NCBI GenBank assembly: GCA_035447925.1
Contig: DAOTHY010000001.1
Location: 208,599 to 272,598, forward strand
Source: JASUTC01 sp035447925
Lineage (GTDB): Bacteria > Thermotogota > Thermotogae > MWEM01
DNA length: 64,000 nt
Direction of reading: 5' to 3'
Part shown: piece by piece, positions 1-7,905 of the stretch
Layout of the letters: every line of letters starts with the position of its first letter
Numbering within the stretch: position 1 is the first letter of the stretch
Program-made: the position numbers and the translations under genes
The notes under the pieces: generated by a model
Databases searched by the model: none
Told to the model about the DNA's origin: nothing
The model's input: only the letters and a program-made list of their open reading frames with translations

Positions 1-1
1 T

Positions 2-712
2 ATGGGATCATCCGGTACCATTGCCTGCGGTGATCGAATCAAGGAAGAGCAGCCGAGATGCCTGATTATCGGGTCAGAACCGATACAGTGCCCCACTTTG
101 ATCAGCAATGGTTATGGTGGTCATGACATTCAGGGAATTGGTGACAAGCACGTCACATGGATTCATAATGTGATGAACATGGATGCCATGGTTGCGGTAG
201 ATGATGTGGAATCTAAAAAGGGATTACAATTTTTGACGGACCCTGTTGGAATGGATTTCATTTCCAAACTTGGTGTTAAACAAGAAGAAGTTGAATTAAT
301 GTCTAAAATATTTGGAATTTCCGGCGTTTGCAATCTTTATAGTGCAATAAAAGCGGCTAAATATTATGATATGACCGAAAAAGACACTTTGTTCACAATA
401 GCAACTGACAATATCGACAGATACCGAACAGTAATGAATGACCTTGATAAGCAATATGGACAAATGGATACTTGTGAGGCTAAAGTACGGTATGAAATGC
501 TGTTTAAAGGTGTAAAGACCGATTGGGTACAAGAAGCAACATATGCTATTAGAAAAAGATGGCATAATTTGAAATACTACACTTGGGTAGAACAACAAGG
601 TAAATCAGTAGAAGAATTAAACTATACAATGACAGAAGAGTTTTGGCAGGAACAAAGGGATAAGATTAAGGAAACAGACAAATTGATGGAAGAATATCGA
701 AAAAGCGAATAA
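2..712 (+). CDS. PLP-dependent cysteine synthase-like enzyme, 3' part
   Basis: This is the C-terminal part of a fold-type II pyridoxal-phosphate enzyme related to cysteine synthase and threonine dehydratase. The visible 236 residues begin inside the protein. The glycine-rich GSSGTIACGD stretch right at the edge fits the loop that binds the phosphate of PLP. It is followed by a segment with EPIQCPTL and GIGDKH, typical of a Clostridia/Thermotogota group of about 440-residue 'PLP-dependent beta-subunit-like' proteins. The catalytic lysine lies upstream of the window, so activity cannot be judged. The ATG at position 2 is probably internal. The substrate is not known from sequence. The gene ends 19 bp before a bidirectional terminator shared with the convergent next gene. 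Confidence 0.75.
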   Translation: MGSSGTIACGDRIKEEQPRCLIIGSEPIQCPTLISNGYGGHDIQGIGDKHVTWIHNVMNMDAMVAVDDVESKKGLQFLTDPVGMDFISKLGVKQEEVELMSKIFGISGVCNLYSAIKAAKYYDMTEKDTLFTIATDNIDRYRTVMNDLDKQYGQMDTCEAKVRYEMLFKGVKTDWVQEATYAIRKRWHNLKYYTWVEQQGKSVEELNYTMTEEFWQEQRDKIKETDKLMEEYRKSE

Positions 713-730
713 AAACGATCAGTAGAATCA

Positions 731-764
731 AAAAAAGGGGCAATAGTAAAGTTGCCCCTTTTTT
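731..764. terminator. bidirectional intrinsic terminator
   Basis: A 13-bp perfect stem (AAAAAAGGGGCAA paired with TTGCCCCTTTTTT) closes an 8-nt loop. It has A-runs on one side and T-runs on the other, so it can end transcription from both convergent genes, the PLP enzyme (+) and the nitronate monooxygenase-like gene (-). Confidence 0.9.
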
Positions 765-768
765 AATT

Positions 769-1809
769 TCAAAAATATCTTCCAAATACTTCAGAAACGG
801 TTGTCACGTTGTTTATCTTGCCGGCATTTGTTCCGGAAAAAGCAAAGCCGTTTTCAAAATCTCCTATCGAAGCGGAGTATAAGGCCTTTGCTATACAATA
901 AGGTGCTGTTCGAAAATCGCATGTTCTAATACATTGATAGGGGCATGTAAAAGGTTTTTTGATCCCCTGCTGTACTTCATCCAAAAACTTGTTTTTTACT
1001 GCTCTTCCTGGCATCCCAACTGGGCTGTTAATAATTTCTATATCCGATTCTTTCGCATTGATAATAATATCTTTAAAAGCCGGATGAGCATCACATTCTT
1101 CGGTGGCAATAAAAGAAGTGCCTACTTGTATGCCATCTGCGCCTAAATCATACAGTTTATCAGAGTCTTTTTTAGAAAAAACACCACCTCCGGTAATTAA
1201 CGGTATCTTTTTTTCCTTAATCGTAGATAAAAATTCCTTTATGGAGGGGATCACTTCTTCCAAATAGTGCTGATGCGGCGTATCTAAAAAATCTCTCTTG
1301 AAGCCTAAATGTCCACCAGCTTGTGGTCCTTCAAGTACAAAAGCATCCGGCAATCTGTTGAAATAGCGCATCCAGCCTTTTATGATAACCTTGGCAGCTT
1401 TTAAAGATGATATGATCGGCACCAACTTTGTCTTTGAGTCTTCTGGTACCAATCCCGGTAGTTCCAAGGGCAATCCGGCACCTGAAAAAATGACATCAAT
1501 GCAATTTTTCACAGCCGTTTTAACCATATCGTTGTAATTGGATAAAGCGACCATGATGTTCACGCCGATAATACCGTTTGATTTTTTTCTGGCGGCTTTA
1601 ATTTCGTTAGCCAATGCCCTTAAATCAGCACCTCTAAAGTCATTAAAGTGGTTTTCATCTCTAAAACCAATCCCCGCTGTTCCAATGACACCAATCCCGC
1701 CCGCATTAGCTACAGCAGCTGCGAGATTGGATAATGAAACACCCACTGCCATCCCGCCTTGAACGATTGGGATTTTGGGTATCAGCCCGTTTATATTTAA
1801 TTCTTTTAT
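769..1809 (-). CDS. nitronate monooxygenase-like flavoprotein (NMO/FabK family)
   Basis: This is an FMN-dependent TIM-barrel oxidoreductase of the 2-nitropropane dioxygenase/nitronate monooxygenase family, which also includes the enoyl-ACP reductase FabK. Visible motifs are GGIGVIG near the N-terminus, GPQAGGHLG in the middle, and the FMN phosphate loop ITGGGVFSKKD followed by GADGIQVGTSF. The first ATG (1750-1752) would remove the conserved IPIVQGGMAVGVS beginning. The frame stays open upstream, with no ATG, GTG or TTG, as far as an ATA codon at 1807-1809. That codon has a GGAG 9 nt before it and sits exactly where homologues begin (…KELNINGLIPKIPIVQ). I therefore set the start at ATA, giving 346 residues. 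The real substrate (nitronate or acyl-ACP) is open. A TAG stop lies five codons above the ATA. Confidence 0.85.
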   Translation of the reverse strand: MKELNINGLIPKIPIVQGGMAVGVSLSNLAAAVANAGGIGVIGTAGIGFRDENHFNDFRGADLRALANEIKAARKKSNGIIGVNIMVALSNYNDMVKTAVKNCIDVIFSGAGLPLELPGLVPEDSKTKLVPIISSLKAAKVIIKGWMRYFNRLPDAFVLEGPQAGGHLGFKRDFLDTPHQHYLEEVIPSIKEFLSTIKEKKIPLITGGGVFSKKDSDKLYDLGADGIQVGTSFIATEECDAHPAFKDIIINAKESDIEIINSPVGMPGRAVKNKFLDEVQQGIKKPFTCPYQCIRTCDFRTAPYCIAKALYSASIGDFENGFAFSGTNAGKINNVTTVSEVFGRYF

Positions 1810-1850
1810 ACTATCACTCTCCAGCTAAAAAATTGACTAATGGTCATCGA

Positions 1851-1859
1851 AGTATAACA
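1851..1859 (-). promoter_or_regulatory. extended -10 promoter for the NMO-like gene
   Basis: Read on the minus strand this is TGT-TATACT, an extended -10 element. It would place the transcript start about 35 nt before the proposed AUA start. A small TGAC/GTCA inverted repeat (1834-1846) lies just downstream. There is no convincing -35. Confidence 0.5.
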
Positions 1860-1887
1860 TATTTTTTTTGATTTCAGCTTCTTGTTT

Positions 1888-1916
1888 TTCAAAATAATTT
1901 AGTAGTTTGGTATACT
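1888..1916 (+). promoter_or_regulatory. promoter of corA
   Basis: TTCAAA (1888-1893), a 17-bp spacer and TATACT (1911-1916) lie about 90 nt ahead of corA. They are back to back with the promoter of the divergent NMO-like gene. Confidence 0.55.
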
Positions 1917-2007
1917 ATAAAATGTTTCAAAGAAAGTCAATAGAGTCACATTCCTTTTTTTCAGACCGTACAGATAATTGAGGAATTACTTTCAAGAGGT
2001 GAATGAA

Positions 2008-3093
2008 TTGAAAAAAGGGCTCAAAATTAAAAAAATAAGTAAAGTCAAAAGTACAATACCGGGTGATATTGTAGTAACTCAAGAAATGCCATATCCTTTG
2101 ATTCAAGTGATTGATTATCAATCAGATGAAATCAACGTTCTCAAATCCGTGAAATTAATCGAAGGTCTTTCTGATATACCAACGGGTTTTACAAGATGGA
2201 TAGACATTCAGGGGTTGGGAGATAAAAAGGTCTTGGAAGAAATAAAAAAGGAATTTCAAATCCATCCATTAATTATGGAAGATGTTGTGAATATTCCCCA
2301 GAGAGTTAAAGTTGATTCTTTCAGTGATTATCTGTTTTTGGTTTTAAAAATGTTTCATAGACAAAATAGTGATCATTTTTATGAAGAACAGGTCAGTATC
2401 ATTTTAGGGAAAAACTATGTTATTTCCTTTCAAGAAAAATACGGCGACTGCTTAGATTCTCTTAGAGATAGACTTTTACATTCAAAAGGCATCATTCGAA
2501 AAATGAATGCGGATTATCTTTGCTACGCAATAGCAGATACCATATTTGATCATTATTTTTCTTATTTGGAATATTTATCAGAAAATATTGAGATCCTTGA
2601 GGAAAAAGTGACCGTTGCAACAGAAGAAGCAGAGTTGAGAAAGATTTATGAATTAAAACATGCGTTGATATCATTGAAAAGAGAGCTTTGGCCAACACGA
2701 GAATGTCTGAATCAATTCACGAAAGAAGAGATGCCCTTTATTAGCGAAAAAGTGAAATTCTATTTTAGGGATTGTTATGATCATATTCTACAAACTCTTG
2801 AAATTACAGAGTCTTTAAAGGAATTGACGACTGAGCTTTTGAATATTTATCTATCAGTACAAGGAAATAAATTAAATGAGATTATGAAAGTATTGACAAT
2901 CATTTCAACAATATTTATACCTCTTTCGTTTCTGGTGGGTTTGTATGGAATGAATTTCGAGTACATGCCTGAATTAAGTTTGAAATTTGGTTATTTCTTC
3001 TTGATTGGTGTGATGATAATCATCACTTTATCCATGTTTTTGTGGTTTAGAAAGAAAGGCTGGATTGGCAAAAAGAAAAGCAAACGAGACTAA
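2008..3093 (+). CDS. corA: CorA magnesium/cobalt transport protein
   Basis: CorA is a pentameric inner-membrane channel for Mg2+ (also Co2+ and Ni2+). The protein has a long cytoplasmic funnel domain rich in charged helices, then two C-terminal membrane segments (about residues 293-312 and 327-350). The diagnostic YGMNF selectivity motif sits at about 313-317, followed by EYMPEL as I recall it from Thermotoga maritima CorA. Length is 361 residues against about 351 in Thermotoga. I chose the TTG at 2008 because AGAGGTG lies 6 nt upstream. An in-frame TTG at 1978 has no ribosome site. The gene stands alone, with its own promoter, between a divergent flavoprotein gene and a nitroreductase gene. 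No magnesium riboswitch was recognised in the short leader. Confidence 0.95.
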   Translation: MKKGLKIKKISKVKSTIPGDIVVTQEMPYPLIQVIDYQSDEINVLKSVKLIEGLSDIPTGFTRWIDIQGLGDKKVLEEIKKEFQIHPLIMEDVVNIPQRVKVDSFSDYLFLVLKMFHRQNSDHFYEEQVSIILGKNYVISFQEKYGDCLDSLRDRLLHSKGIIRKMNADYLCYAIADTIFDHYFSYLEYLSENIEILEEKVTVATEEAELRKIYELKHALISLKRELWPTRECLNQFTKEEMPFISEKVKFYFRDCYDHILQTLEITESLKELTTELLNIYLSVQGNKLNEIMKVLTIISTIFIPLSFLVGLYGMNFEYMPELSLKFGYFFLIGVMIIITLSMFLWFRKKGWIGKKKSKRD

Positions 3094-3148
3094 TAAGATG
3101 TTTTTATGATGGTTGTTTTTGGCAAAAAATAAGAGGAGGAAATTCAAT

Positions 3149-3904
3149 ATGGAAAAAATGATTAAAGAGGGCAGAGAATTTCTTAAATCTAATCGCTTTG
3201 AATTATTGGCTCAAAACATTGAAAGTGATCAAAGTAGAGGGCTTCAACAGCCACCGTTGGAAAAACCTGTACATGAAAACGATCCATTCGTAGATCTTCC
3301 AGATCCCAAGTCGCTTTCACTCAAAGAAAGCGATATGATCAAAATCATTGAAGGGAGAGAAAGCCGCCGGTTATTTGATTCAGCTTCCATGACAATAGAG
3401 CAACTTTCCTACCTTTTATGGGCTACACAAGGTGTGAAATCAATTATGGGCAATCATTATGCCACGAAACGGACGGTTCCCTCAGCAGGCGCCAGACATC
3501 CCTTTGAAACGTATTTATGGATTAATAGAGTGGATGGTGTGAATAGGGGACTTTACAGGTATGTAGCACTTCAACACCAGTTGATTTTGATTAAAGAAGG
3601 TGATTTCACCAAAGAGATGATAAAAGCTGCGATGGATCAAAAATTTGCTGGTGAATGTGCCTGTACTTTTGTCTGGGCAGTGATTCCTTATAGAGGTGAA
3701 TGGCGATACCATGTCGGTTCTCACAAAACCATGCTTCTTGATGCCGGACATGTTTGTCAGAACCTTTATCTTGCTTGCCAATCGATTGGTCTTGGAACCT
3801 GTGCTATTGCCGCATATTTTCAAAAGCCCCTTGATGAGCTATTCCAGTTAGACGGTGAGGATGAGTTTTCCGTTTATCTAGCACCCGTGGGAGTTTTGAA
3901 GTAA
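3149..3904 (+). CDS. SagB-type nitroreductase family oxidoreductase
   Basis: This is an FMN-binding oxidoreductase of the nitroreductase superfamily, in the subgroup resembling the SagB/ThcOx 'dehydrogenase domain'. Support comes from the ESRRLFD FMN-binding stretch, the TVPSAGARHP segment (the usual P-S-x-G-x-x-x-P pattern), GLYRYV, the LDAGHVCQNLYLACQSIGLG helix and the C-terminal YLAPVGVLK. The ATG at 3149 was chosen because AGAGGAGGA lies 9 nt before it, giving 251 residues. No peptide-modification partners (YcaO or precursor peptide) are nearby, so it is more likely a stand-alone reductase than part of a thiazole/oxazole pathway. The substrate is unknown. It sits 55 bp after corA and may be read through from it. 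Confidence 0.85.
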   Translation: MEKMIKEGREFLKSNRFELLAQNIESDQSRGLQQPPLEKPVHENDPFVDLPDPKSLSLKESDMIKIIEGRESRRLFDSASMTIEQLSYLLWATQGVKSIMGNHYATKRTVPSAGARHPFETYLWINRVDGVNRGLYRYVALQHQLILIKEGDFTKEMIKAAMDQKFAGECACTFVWAVIPYRGEWRYHVGSHKTMLLDAGHVCQNLYLACQSIGLGTCAIAAYFQKPLDELFQLDGEDEFSVYLAPVGVLK

Positions 3905-3918
3905 TTTTTGATTTGGTG

Positions 3919-3946
3919 TTGATTGTTTTACAAAAGGTGTTATAAT
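3919..3946 (+). promoter_or_regulatory. promoter of the umuD-DUF72-umuC operon
   Basis: TTGATT (3919-3924), a 16-bp spacer and TATAAT (3941-3946), also preceded by TGT as an extended -10. It lies 15 bp after the nitroreductase stop and about 120 bp before umuD. Confidence 0.7.
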
Positions 3947-3964
3947 ATTAGGGGAAGGTTATTG

Positions 3965-3990
3965 GGGGAAGTGTTTATAAACACTTCCCC
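3965..3990. promoter_or_regulatory. 26-bp perfect palindrome in the umuD leader
   Basis: GGGGAAGTGTTTA is followed directly by its exact reverse complement with no spacer. It starts about 12 nt after the predicted transcript start of the umuD operon and is followed by TTTGTCGTTT. It could be an operator for a dimeric repressor, or a hairpin that attenuates the operon or ends read-through from the nitroreductase gene. No classical SOS box (GAAC-N4-GTTC) is visible nearby. The 11-mer CAAAAGGTGTT occurs on both sides of it (3931-3941 and 4001-4011). Confidence 0.6.
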
Positions 3991-4065
3991 TTTGTCGTTT
4001 CAAAAGGTGTTTCAGGTGGTATTAAAGCAGGGGTTATGTCTTAAACACTAAAATGAGGTGAAAAA

Positions 4066-4491
4066 ATGAAAGTTGTTGATATAATCTTGCCCGATTCAAG
4101 TACATCTTGCAAATTACCCGTTGCGGGATCAAGGATTTCCGCCGGGTTCCCTTCTCCGGCAGATGATTTTATCGAAAATTCTCTTGATCTGAATATGGAG
4201 TTGATTAAAAATCCGGCCGCTACTTTTTTTGTCCGAGTATCGGGGTCTTCCATGAAAGATGCTGGGATTTTTGACGGGGATATATTAATCGTTGACAGAT
4301 CGCTCAGGGCGACAAACAGAAAAATAGTCATAGCCATTTTGAACGGAGAACTTCTGGTCAAGCGTTTATGTATCCATGATGATCAATATATTCTGATGCC
4401 TGAGAACAAAAATTACTCGCCGATTTATCTAACCAATGACAGCGATTTGAATGTATGGGGAGTTGTCACAAATGTCATTCATAAGGTATGA
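4066..4491 (+). CDS. umuD: UmuD-like S24 self-cleaving protein
   Basis: This is a LexA/UmuD-type S24 peptidase. In the SOS response UmuD cleaves itself on RecA filaments, and the shortened form activates DNA polymerase V. The 141-residue length and layout match E. coli UmuD. The Ala-Gly cleavage bond is seen in SAGFPSP (A26-G27). The catalytic serine is S62 in SGSSM and the general-base lysine is K99 in LLVKRL. There is no DNA-binding domain, so it is not a LexA repressor. The start ATG is preceded by GAGGTG. It leads an operon with the DUF72 gene (overlapping by 20 bp) and umuC. Confidence 0.92.
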   Translation: MKVVDIILPDSSTSCKLPVAGSRISAGFPSPADDFIENSLDLNMELIKNPAATFFVRVSGSSMKDAGIFDGDILIVDRSLRATNRKIVIAILNGELLVKRLCIHDDQYILMPENKNYSPIYLTNDSDLNVWGVVTNVIHKV

Positions 4492-5350
4492 TGAAGAGGG
4501 AACACAACAAACACTTTTTGAGAATCAACTGGATAACAATCAAGCAAAAAGGGAATCAACACCAAATTGGATGAAAAATTGCTGGATTGGAACCAGTGGT
4601 TTTTCTTATGCTGATTGGGTTGGTGAGGTTTATCCTCTCAAACTCTCCAAAAATAAATGGTTTGATTATTACTGTAGTTTTTTCAATGCGCTTGAATTAA
4701 ACATGTCATATTATAGGCTGCCTTCAAAAAAGGTTGTTCAATCTCTTTTGAATCGTGCGCCAAAAGATTTCTTCTTGTCCGTTAAAGCACACCAATCCAT
4801 GACACACAAAAATCAAATGGATTTTGTCCCGGCTTTTAATGAGTTGATGAACATGATTGGAGATTACGGTGTGCATTCCATTTTACTGCTCCAGTTTCCC
4901 AATGCCTTTAAAAATAAACCGGATAATTTTGAATACCTACGTGGATTATGCAGTGCCTTGAATTGTAAAAAAGCCGTAGAATTTCGTGACAACTCCTGGG
5001 ATAGCAAAGAGACCGTCAACTGGATGCGAAATAATGCGGTTGTTTGTGTATCTGTAGATGAACCTCAGTTAAAGGGGCTGATGTCGCCCAAATTGTTAGA
5101 TTGTAACGGTTATTACGTCCGATTTCACGGAAGAAATGTCGCTAAGTGGTGGAACCATGAAAAGCCCTACGAACGTTATGACTATCTTTATTCTACAGAA
5201 GAGCTGTTAGAATGGGTAAAAAAAATTAGGATTGTGCCTGAAAAACCCAGTGTATTTTTCTTTAATAATCATTACAAAGGTCAAGCGGTTATAAATGCCA
5301 GGATGTTCTCAAGAATGCTTAAGAAAACCAACGCTCATCCTATCCAGTGA
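4472..5350 (+). CDS. DUF72 family protein with an N-terminal clamp-type motif
   Basis: This belongs to the DUF72 family (YecE/TM1631-like TIM-barrel fold), whose biochemical function is not established. Family signs are WIGTSGFSYADWVG, the NALELNMSYYRLPS strand, FFLSVKAHQSMTH, AVEFRDNSW and the YYVRFHGRN segment. I chose ATG 4472 because GGGGAG lies 9 nt upstream. This gives 293 residues and overlaps the end of umuD. Before the DUF72 domain there is an unusual 30-odd-residue acidic/polar leader containing QQTLF (residues 12-16), which fits the QxxLF sliding-clamp-binding consensus. It lies between umuD and umuC with no gaps, which argues for a role in translesion synthesis. The clamp role is inference only. 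Confidence 0.88.
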   Translation: MSFIRYDEEGTQQTLFENQLDNNQAKRESTPNWMKNCWIGTSGFSYADWVGEVYPLKLSKNKWFDYYCSFFNALELNMSYYRLPSKKVVQSLLNRAPKDFFLSVKAHQSMTHKNQMDFVPAFNELMNMIGDYGVHSILLLQFPNAFKNKPDNFEYLRGLCSALNCKKAVEFRDNSWDSKETVNWMRNNAVVCVSVDEPQLKGLMSPKLLDCNGYYVRFHGRNVAKWWNHEKPYERYDYLYSTEELLEWVKKIRIVPEKPSVFFFNNHYKGQAVINARMFSRMLKKTNAHPIQ

Positions 5351-5363
5351 GGTTGAATTGCTG

Positions 5364-6641
5364 ATGAACGGGAATAGTCATTACGCATTAGTGGATTGTA
5401 ATAATTTTTTCGTCTCATGTGAAAGAGTTTTCAACCCCGCTCTTGAATCTAAACCGGTAATAGTACTTTCAAATAACGATGGTTGTGTTGTAGCCAGATC
5501 ACAAGAAGTGAAAAACATGGCCATCCCAATGGGAATTCCGCTTTTTAAGGTCAAGGAGAAATTAGCGTCGGCTAATGTGCAGATTTTCTCCTCGAATTTT
5601 GTTTTGTATGCTGATATGTCGGCAAGGGTTCTAAAGGTACTATCTAATTTTTCAGGAGAAATCGAACCGTATTCCATCGATGAATCTTTTTTAAAAGTCA
5701 AGGGCATGAATGATAAACAGCTCAATTCATGGGGAAAAGAAATTGTTCATACTGTGAAACAATGGACAGGCATTCCTGTTTCGGTGGGCATTGGGCCCAC
5801 CAGAACACTTGCGAAATTCTCCAATCATGTGGCAAAAAAGCAACCGCAGTATCAAGGTGTGTACAATTGTGCTGATTGCAGTCTGGACTACTGGATGAAG
5901 CGTTATCCCGTAGAAGAAGTGTGGGGAATAGGGCGAAAGCTTGCTTTAAAATGTCATCATGCTCATATCGACACAGTATATGACTTGAAACACGTGGATC
6001 TGCATTGGGCCAAAAAGTATTTGGATACTGTCGGAACTCGAACGGTTATGGAACTCAGAGGCGAAGAATGTATTCTTACAACTGTCCCGGCCAAAAGAGG
6101 CAGCGTTATCAGATCCCGAAGCTTTGATCCTCCCATTGAGGAGTTTGAATCCCTCTATAGAAGAATTGCTTTGTTCGTTGCAACTGCCGCAGAAAAGCTT
6201 AGAGAATACAAAATGTGTGCCAAGGCCTTCACCATTTTTGTCATGTCCTCTCGGTTTATCAGAGACAATTATTATGGTTCGGTTCCCGTCTTATTAGACA
6301 GGGCAACGGATAATACCGTTGAAATGCTTAAACTATCCAGAGAGGCATTGAGCAAGATCTATCGGCAAGGTGTTTTGTATAAAAAAGGTGGGGTGGTGAT
6401 GGAAAAACTGGTACCCAGAGACGCTGTTCAAATCCCCTTAAACGACCCGGTTCCTTATTCCTTTCAAAAAAGAACTGCAAAAATTGTTTATGCGTTGGAT
6501 GATGTCAATAAAAAGTTGGGACAAAATGTTGTAAAACTGGGAAGTTATTCGATGATTAATAAAACCACAGATAAAAAAGAAATGATTTCAAAACGTTTCA
6601 CAACGCATTGGCCAGATATACCTGTTGTGAAAGCAAAATAA
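5364..6641 (+). CDS. umuC: UmuC-like Y-family DNA polymerase (Pol V catalytic subunit)
   Basis: This is an error-prone translesion DNA polymerase. Catalytic carboxylates are seen in the N-terminal ALVDCNNFFVSCE motif and in SIDESFL (D106, E107). YADMS, the helix-hairpin-helix VWGIGRKLA, a little-finger domain and the C-terminal UmuC extension (FTTHWPDIP) are also present. At 425 residues it matches E. coli UmuC (422). ATG 5364 was chosen because GAGG lies 10-11 nt upstream and it yields the usual N-terminus. It starts 13 bp after the DUF72 stop. In E. coli UmuC the clamp-binding motif QLNLF is at 357-361. Here the aligned residues 356-360 read QIPLN, which lacks the aromatic anchor. The neighbouring DUF72 protein carries a QxxLF instead. 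Confidence 0.94.
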   Translation: MNGNSHYALVDCNNFFVSCERVFNPALESKPVIVLSNNDGCVVARSQEVKNMAIPMGIPLFKVKEKLASANVQIFSSNFVLYADMSARVLKVLSNFSGEIEPYSIDESFLKVKGMNDKQLNSWGKEIVHTVKQWTGIPVSVGIGPTRTLAKFSNHVAKKQPQYQGVYNCADCSLDYWMKRYPVEEVWGIGRKLALKCHHAHIDTVYDLKHVDLHWAKKYLDTVGTRTVMELRGEECILTTVPAKRGSVIRSRSFDPPIEEFESLYRRIALFVATAAEKLREYKMCAKAFTIFVMSSRFIRDNYYGSVPVLLDRATDNTVEMLKLSREALSKIYRQGVLYKKGGVVMEKLVPRDAVQIPLNDPVPYSFQKRTAKIVYALDDVNKKLGQNVVKLGSYSMINKTTDKKEMISKRFTTHWPDIPVVKAK

Positions 6642-6657
6642 TGAGGAGGAAACAAAG

Positions 6658-7827
6658 GTGAAGAATTTTGTGTTTGAGAACAAAACAAAGATTATATTCG
6701 GAAGAGGTACAGAAGAAAAAGTTGGACAGGAAATAAAACGGTTGGGAAAGAAAAAAGTGCTTTTTCATTATGGCGGTGGCAGCATTAAGAAATTCGGTTT
6801 ATATGATAAGGTTTTGGGCTATTTGAGAAATGAGGGTATCGAATTTACGGAATTAGGAGGTGTTAAGCCCAATCCGTCTTTGAAGCTAGTGAAAGAGGGG
6901 ATAGAACTTTGCAGAAAAGAAAAGGTGGATTTCATTCTTGCAGTTGGCGGTGGAAGTGTGATTGATTCTGCAAAAGCTATTGCGATGGGTGTACCTTATC
7001 AAGGGGATGTTTGGGACTTTTACGATCACAAGGCGCAAATTCAAGATTCATTACCCTTGGGTGTTATTTTGACATTACCTGCAGCGGGAAGTGAAGCGAG
7101 TGATGCCAGTGTGATTACAAATGATGAAAAACAGTTGAAAAGGGGAACCGGAAGTCCGTTAATTCGGCCGTTATTTTCAATCTTGAATCCGGAAGTAACG
7201 TTTACTTTGCCTCCTTACCAGACTGCAGCCGGAATTACTGATATGATGGCACATATTATGGAACGCTATTTCACTCAGGAAAGAAACGTGGACCTTACCG
7301 ATCATATGTGTGAAGCAGTTTTAAAAACAATCATAAAAAATGCCCCGTTGGTTTTAAAAAATCCTGAAGATTACAATGCCAGGGCTGAGATCATGTGGGC
7401 AGGGACATTAGCACATAATGGTTTGCTTGATACCGGAAGACTTGGGGATTGGGGAACGCATATGATCGAACATGAACTGAGTGCATTGTATGATTTGACA
7501 CATGGTGCCGGGTTGGCAATCATTTTCCCGGCATGGATCAAATACGTTTATCAAGCATATCCGGAAAGGATGATGCGGTTTTTTCATGCTGTATTTGATG
7601 TTGAGGCTGAATTTGACAATCCGGAGTATATGGTTGAACAAGGGCTGAAAAGGTTGAAAGCCTTTTATCGTTCCATCGGGATGCCGGTGTCATTAAAAGA
7701 TGCTGGGATTGAGGAAGTCAGATTTGAAGAAATGGCTGAGAAATGCACTACTTTTGGCCCGATCAGTCATTTCGTTAAATTGGAAAAATCGGATGTTGTT
7801 AAGATATACCAATCAGCAGCCGAATAA
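6658..7827 (+). CDS. iron-containing alcohol dehydrogenase (butanol dehydrogenase-like)
   Basis: This is a group III, Fe2+-dependent, NAD(P)H-linked alcohol dehydrogenase. It probably reduces aldehydes to alcohols to dispose of fermentation electrons. The dinucleotide loop FILAVGGGSVIDSAKA is present. Metal ligands are visible as D and H in TAAGITDMMAHIME and as two histidines in GTHMIEHELSALYDLTHGAG. The overall form recalls Thermotoga TM0820 and clostridial BdhA. It starts at GTG 6658 behind AGGAGGAAACAAAG. It is 16 bp after umuC, so it may share that transcript, although a functional link is doubtful. It ends in an intrinsic terminator. Confidence 0.9.
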   Translation: MKNFVFENKTKIIFGRGTEEKVGQEIKRLGKKKVLFHYGGGSIKKFGLYDKVLGYLRNEGIEFTELGGVKPNPSLKLVKEGIELCRKEKVDFILAVGGGSVIDSAKAIAMGVPYQGDVWDFYDHKAQIQDSLPLGVILTLPAAGSEASDASVITNDEKQLKRGTGSPLIRPLFSILNPEVTFTLPPYQTAAGITDMMAHIMERYFTQERNVDLTDHMCEAVLKTIIKNAPLVLKNPEDYNARAEIMWAGTLAHNGLLDTGRLGDWGTHMIEHELSALYDLTHGAGLAIIFPAWIKYVYQAYPERMMRFFHAVFDVEAEFDNPEYMVEQGLKRLKAFYRSIGMPVSLKDAGIEEVRFEEMAEKCTTFGPISHFVKLEKSDVVKIYQSAAE

Positions 7828-7855
7828 TTTTAAAAATCTTCAAAAAAGAATGTAT

Positions 7856-7891
7856 AATAATCACGCTGCTTTTTCAGCGTGATTATTTTTT
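7856..7891 (+). terminator. intrinsic terminator after the iron ADH gene
   Basis: AATAATCACGCTG pairs perfectly with CAGCGTGATTATT across a 6-nt loop, and a T-run follows. It closes the umuD-ADH transcription unit directly before rpiA. Confidence 0.85.
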
Positions 7892-7905
7892 GGGGGGTGT
7901 TTGAT

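Noticed and set aside
1917..2007. Magnesium riboswitch before corA
   Set aside because: The leader is under 100 nt and shows no M-box-like helices.
4451..4471. Start of the DUF72 protein at ATG 4451
   Set aside because: ATG 4472 has a GGGGAG 9 nt upstream. 4451 has no ribosome site and would deepen the overlap with umuD.
5381..5725. 114-residue minus-strand reading frame inside umuC
   Set aside because: It lies opposite strongly conserved UmuC motifs, has no ribosome site, and reads as a shadow frame.
7853..7858. TATAAT as promoter of rpiA
   Set aside because: It lies partly within the 5' arm of the ADH terminator, and no -35 or TG extension is present.
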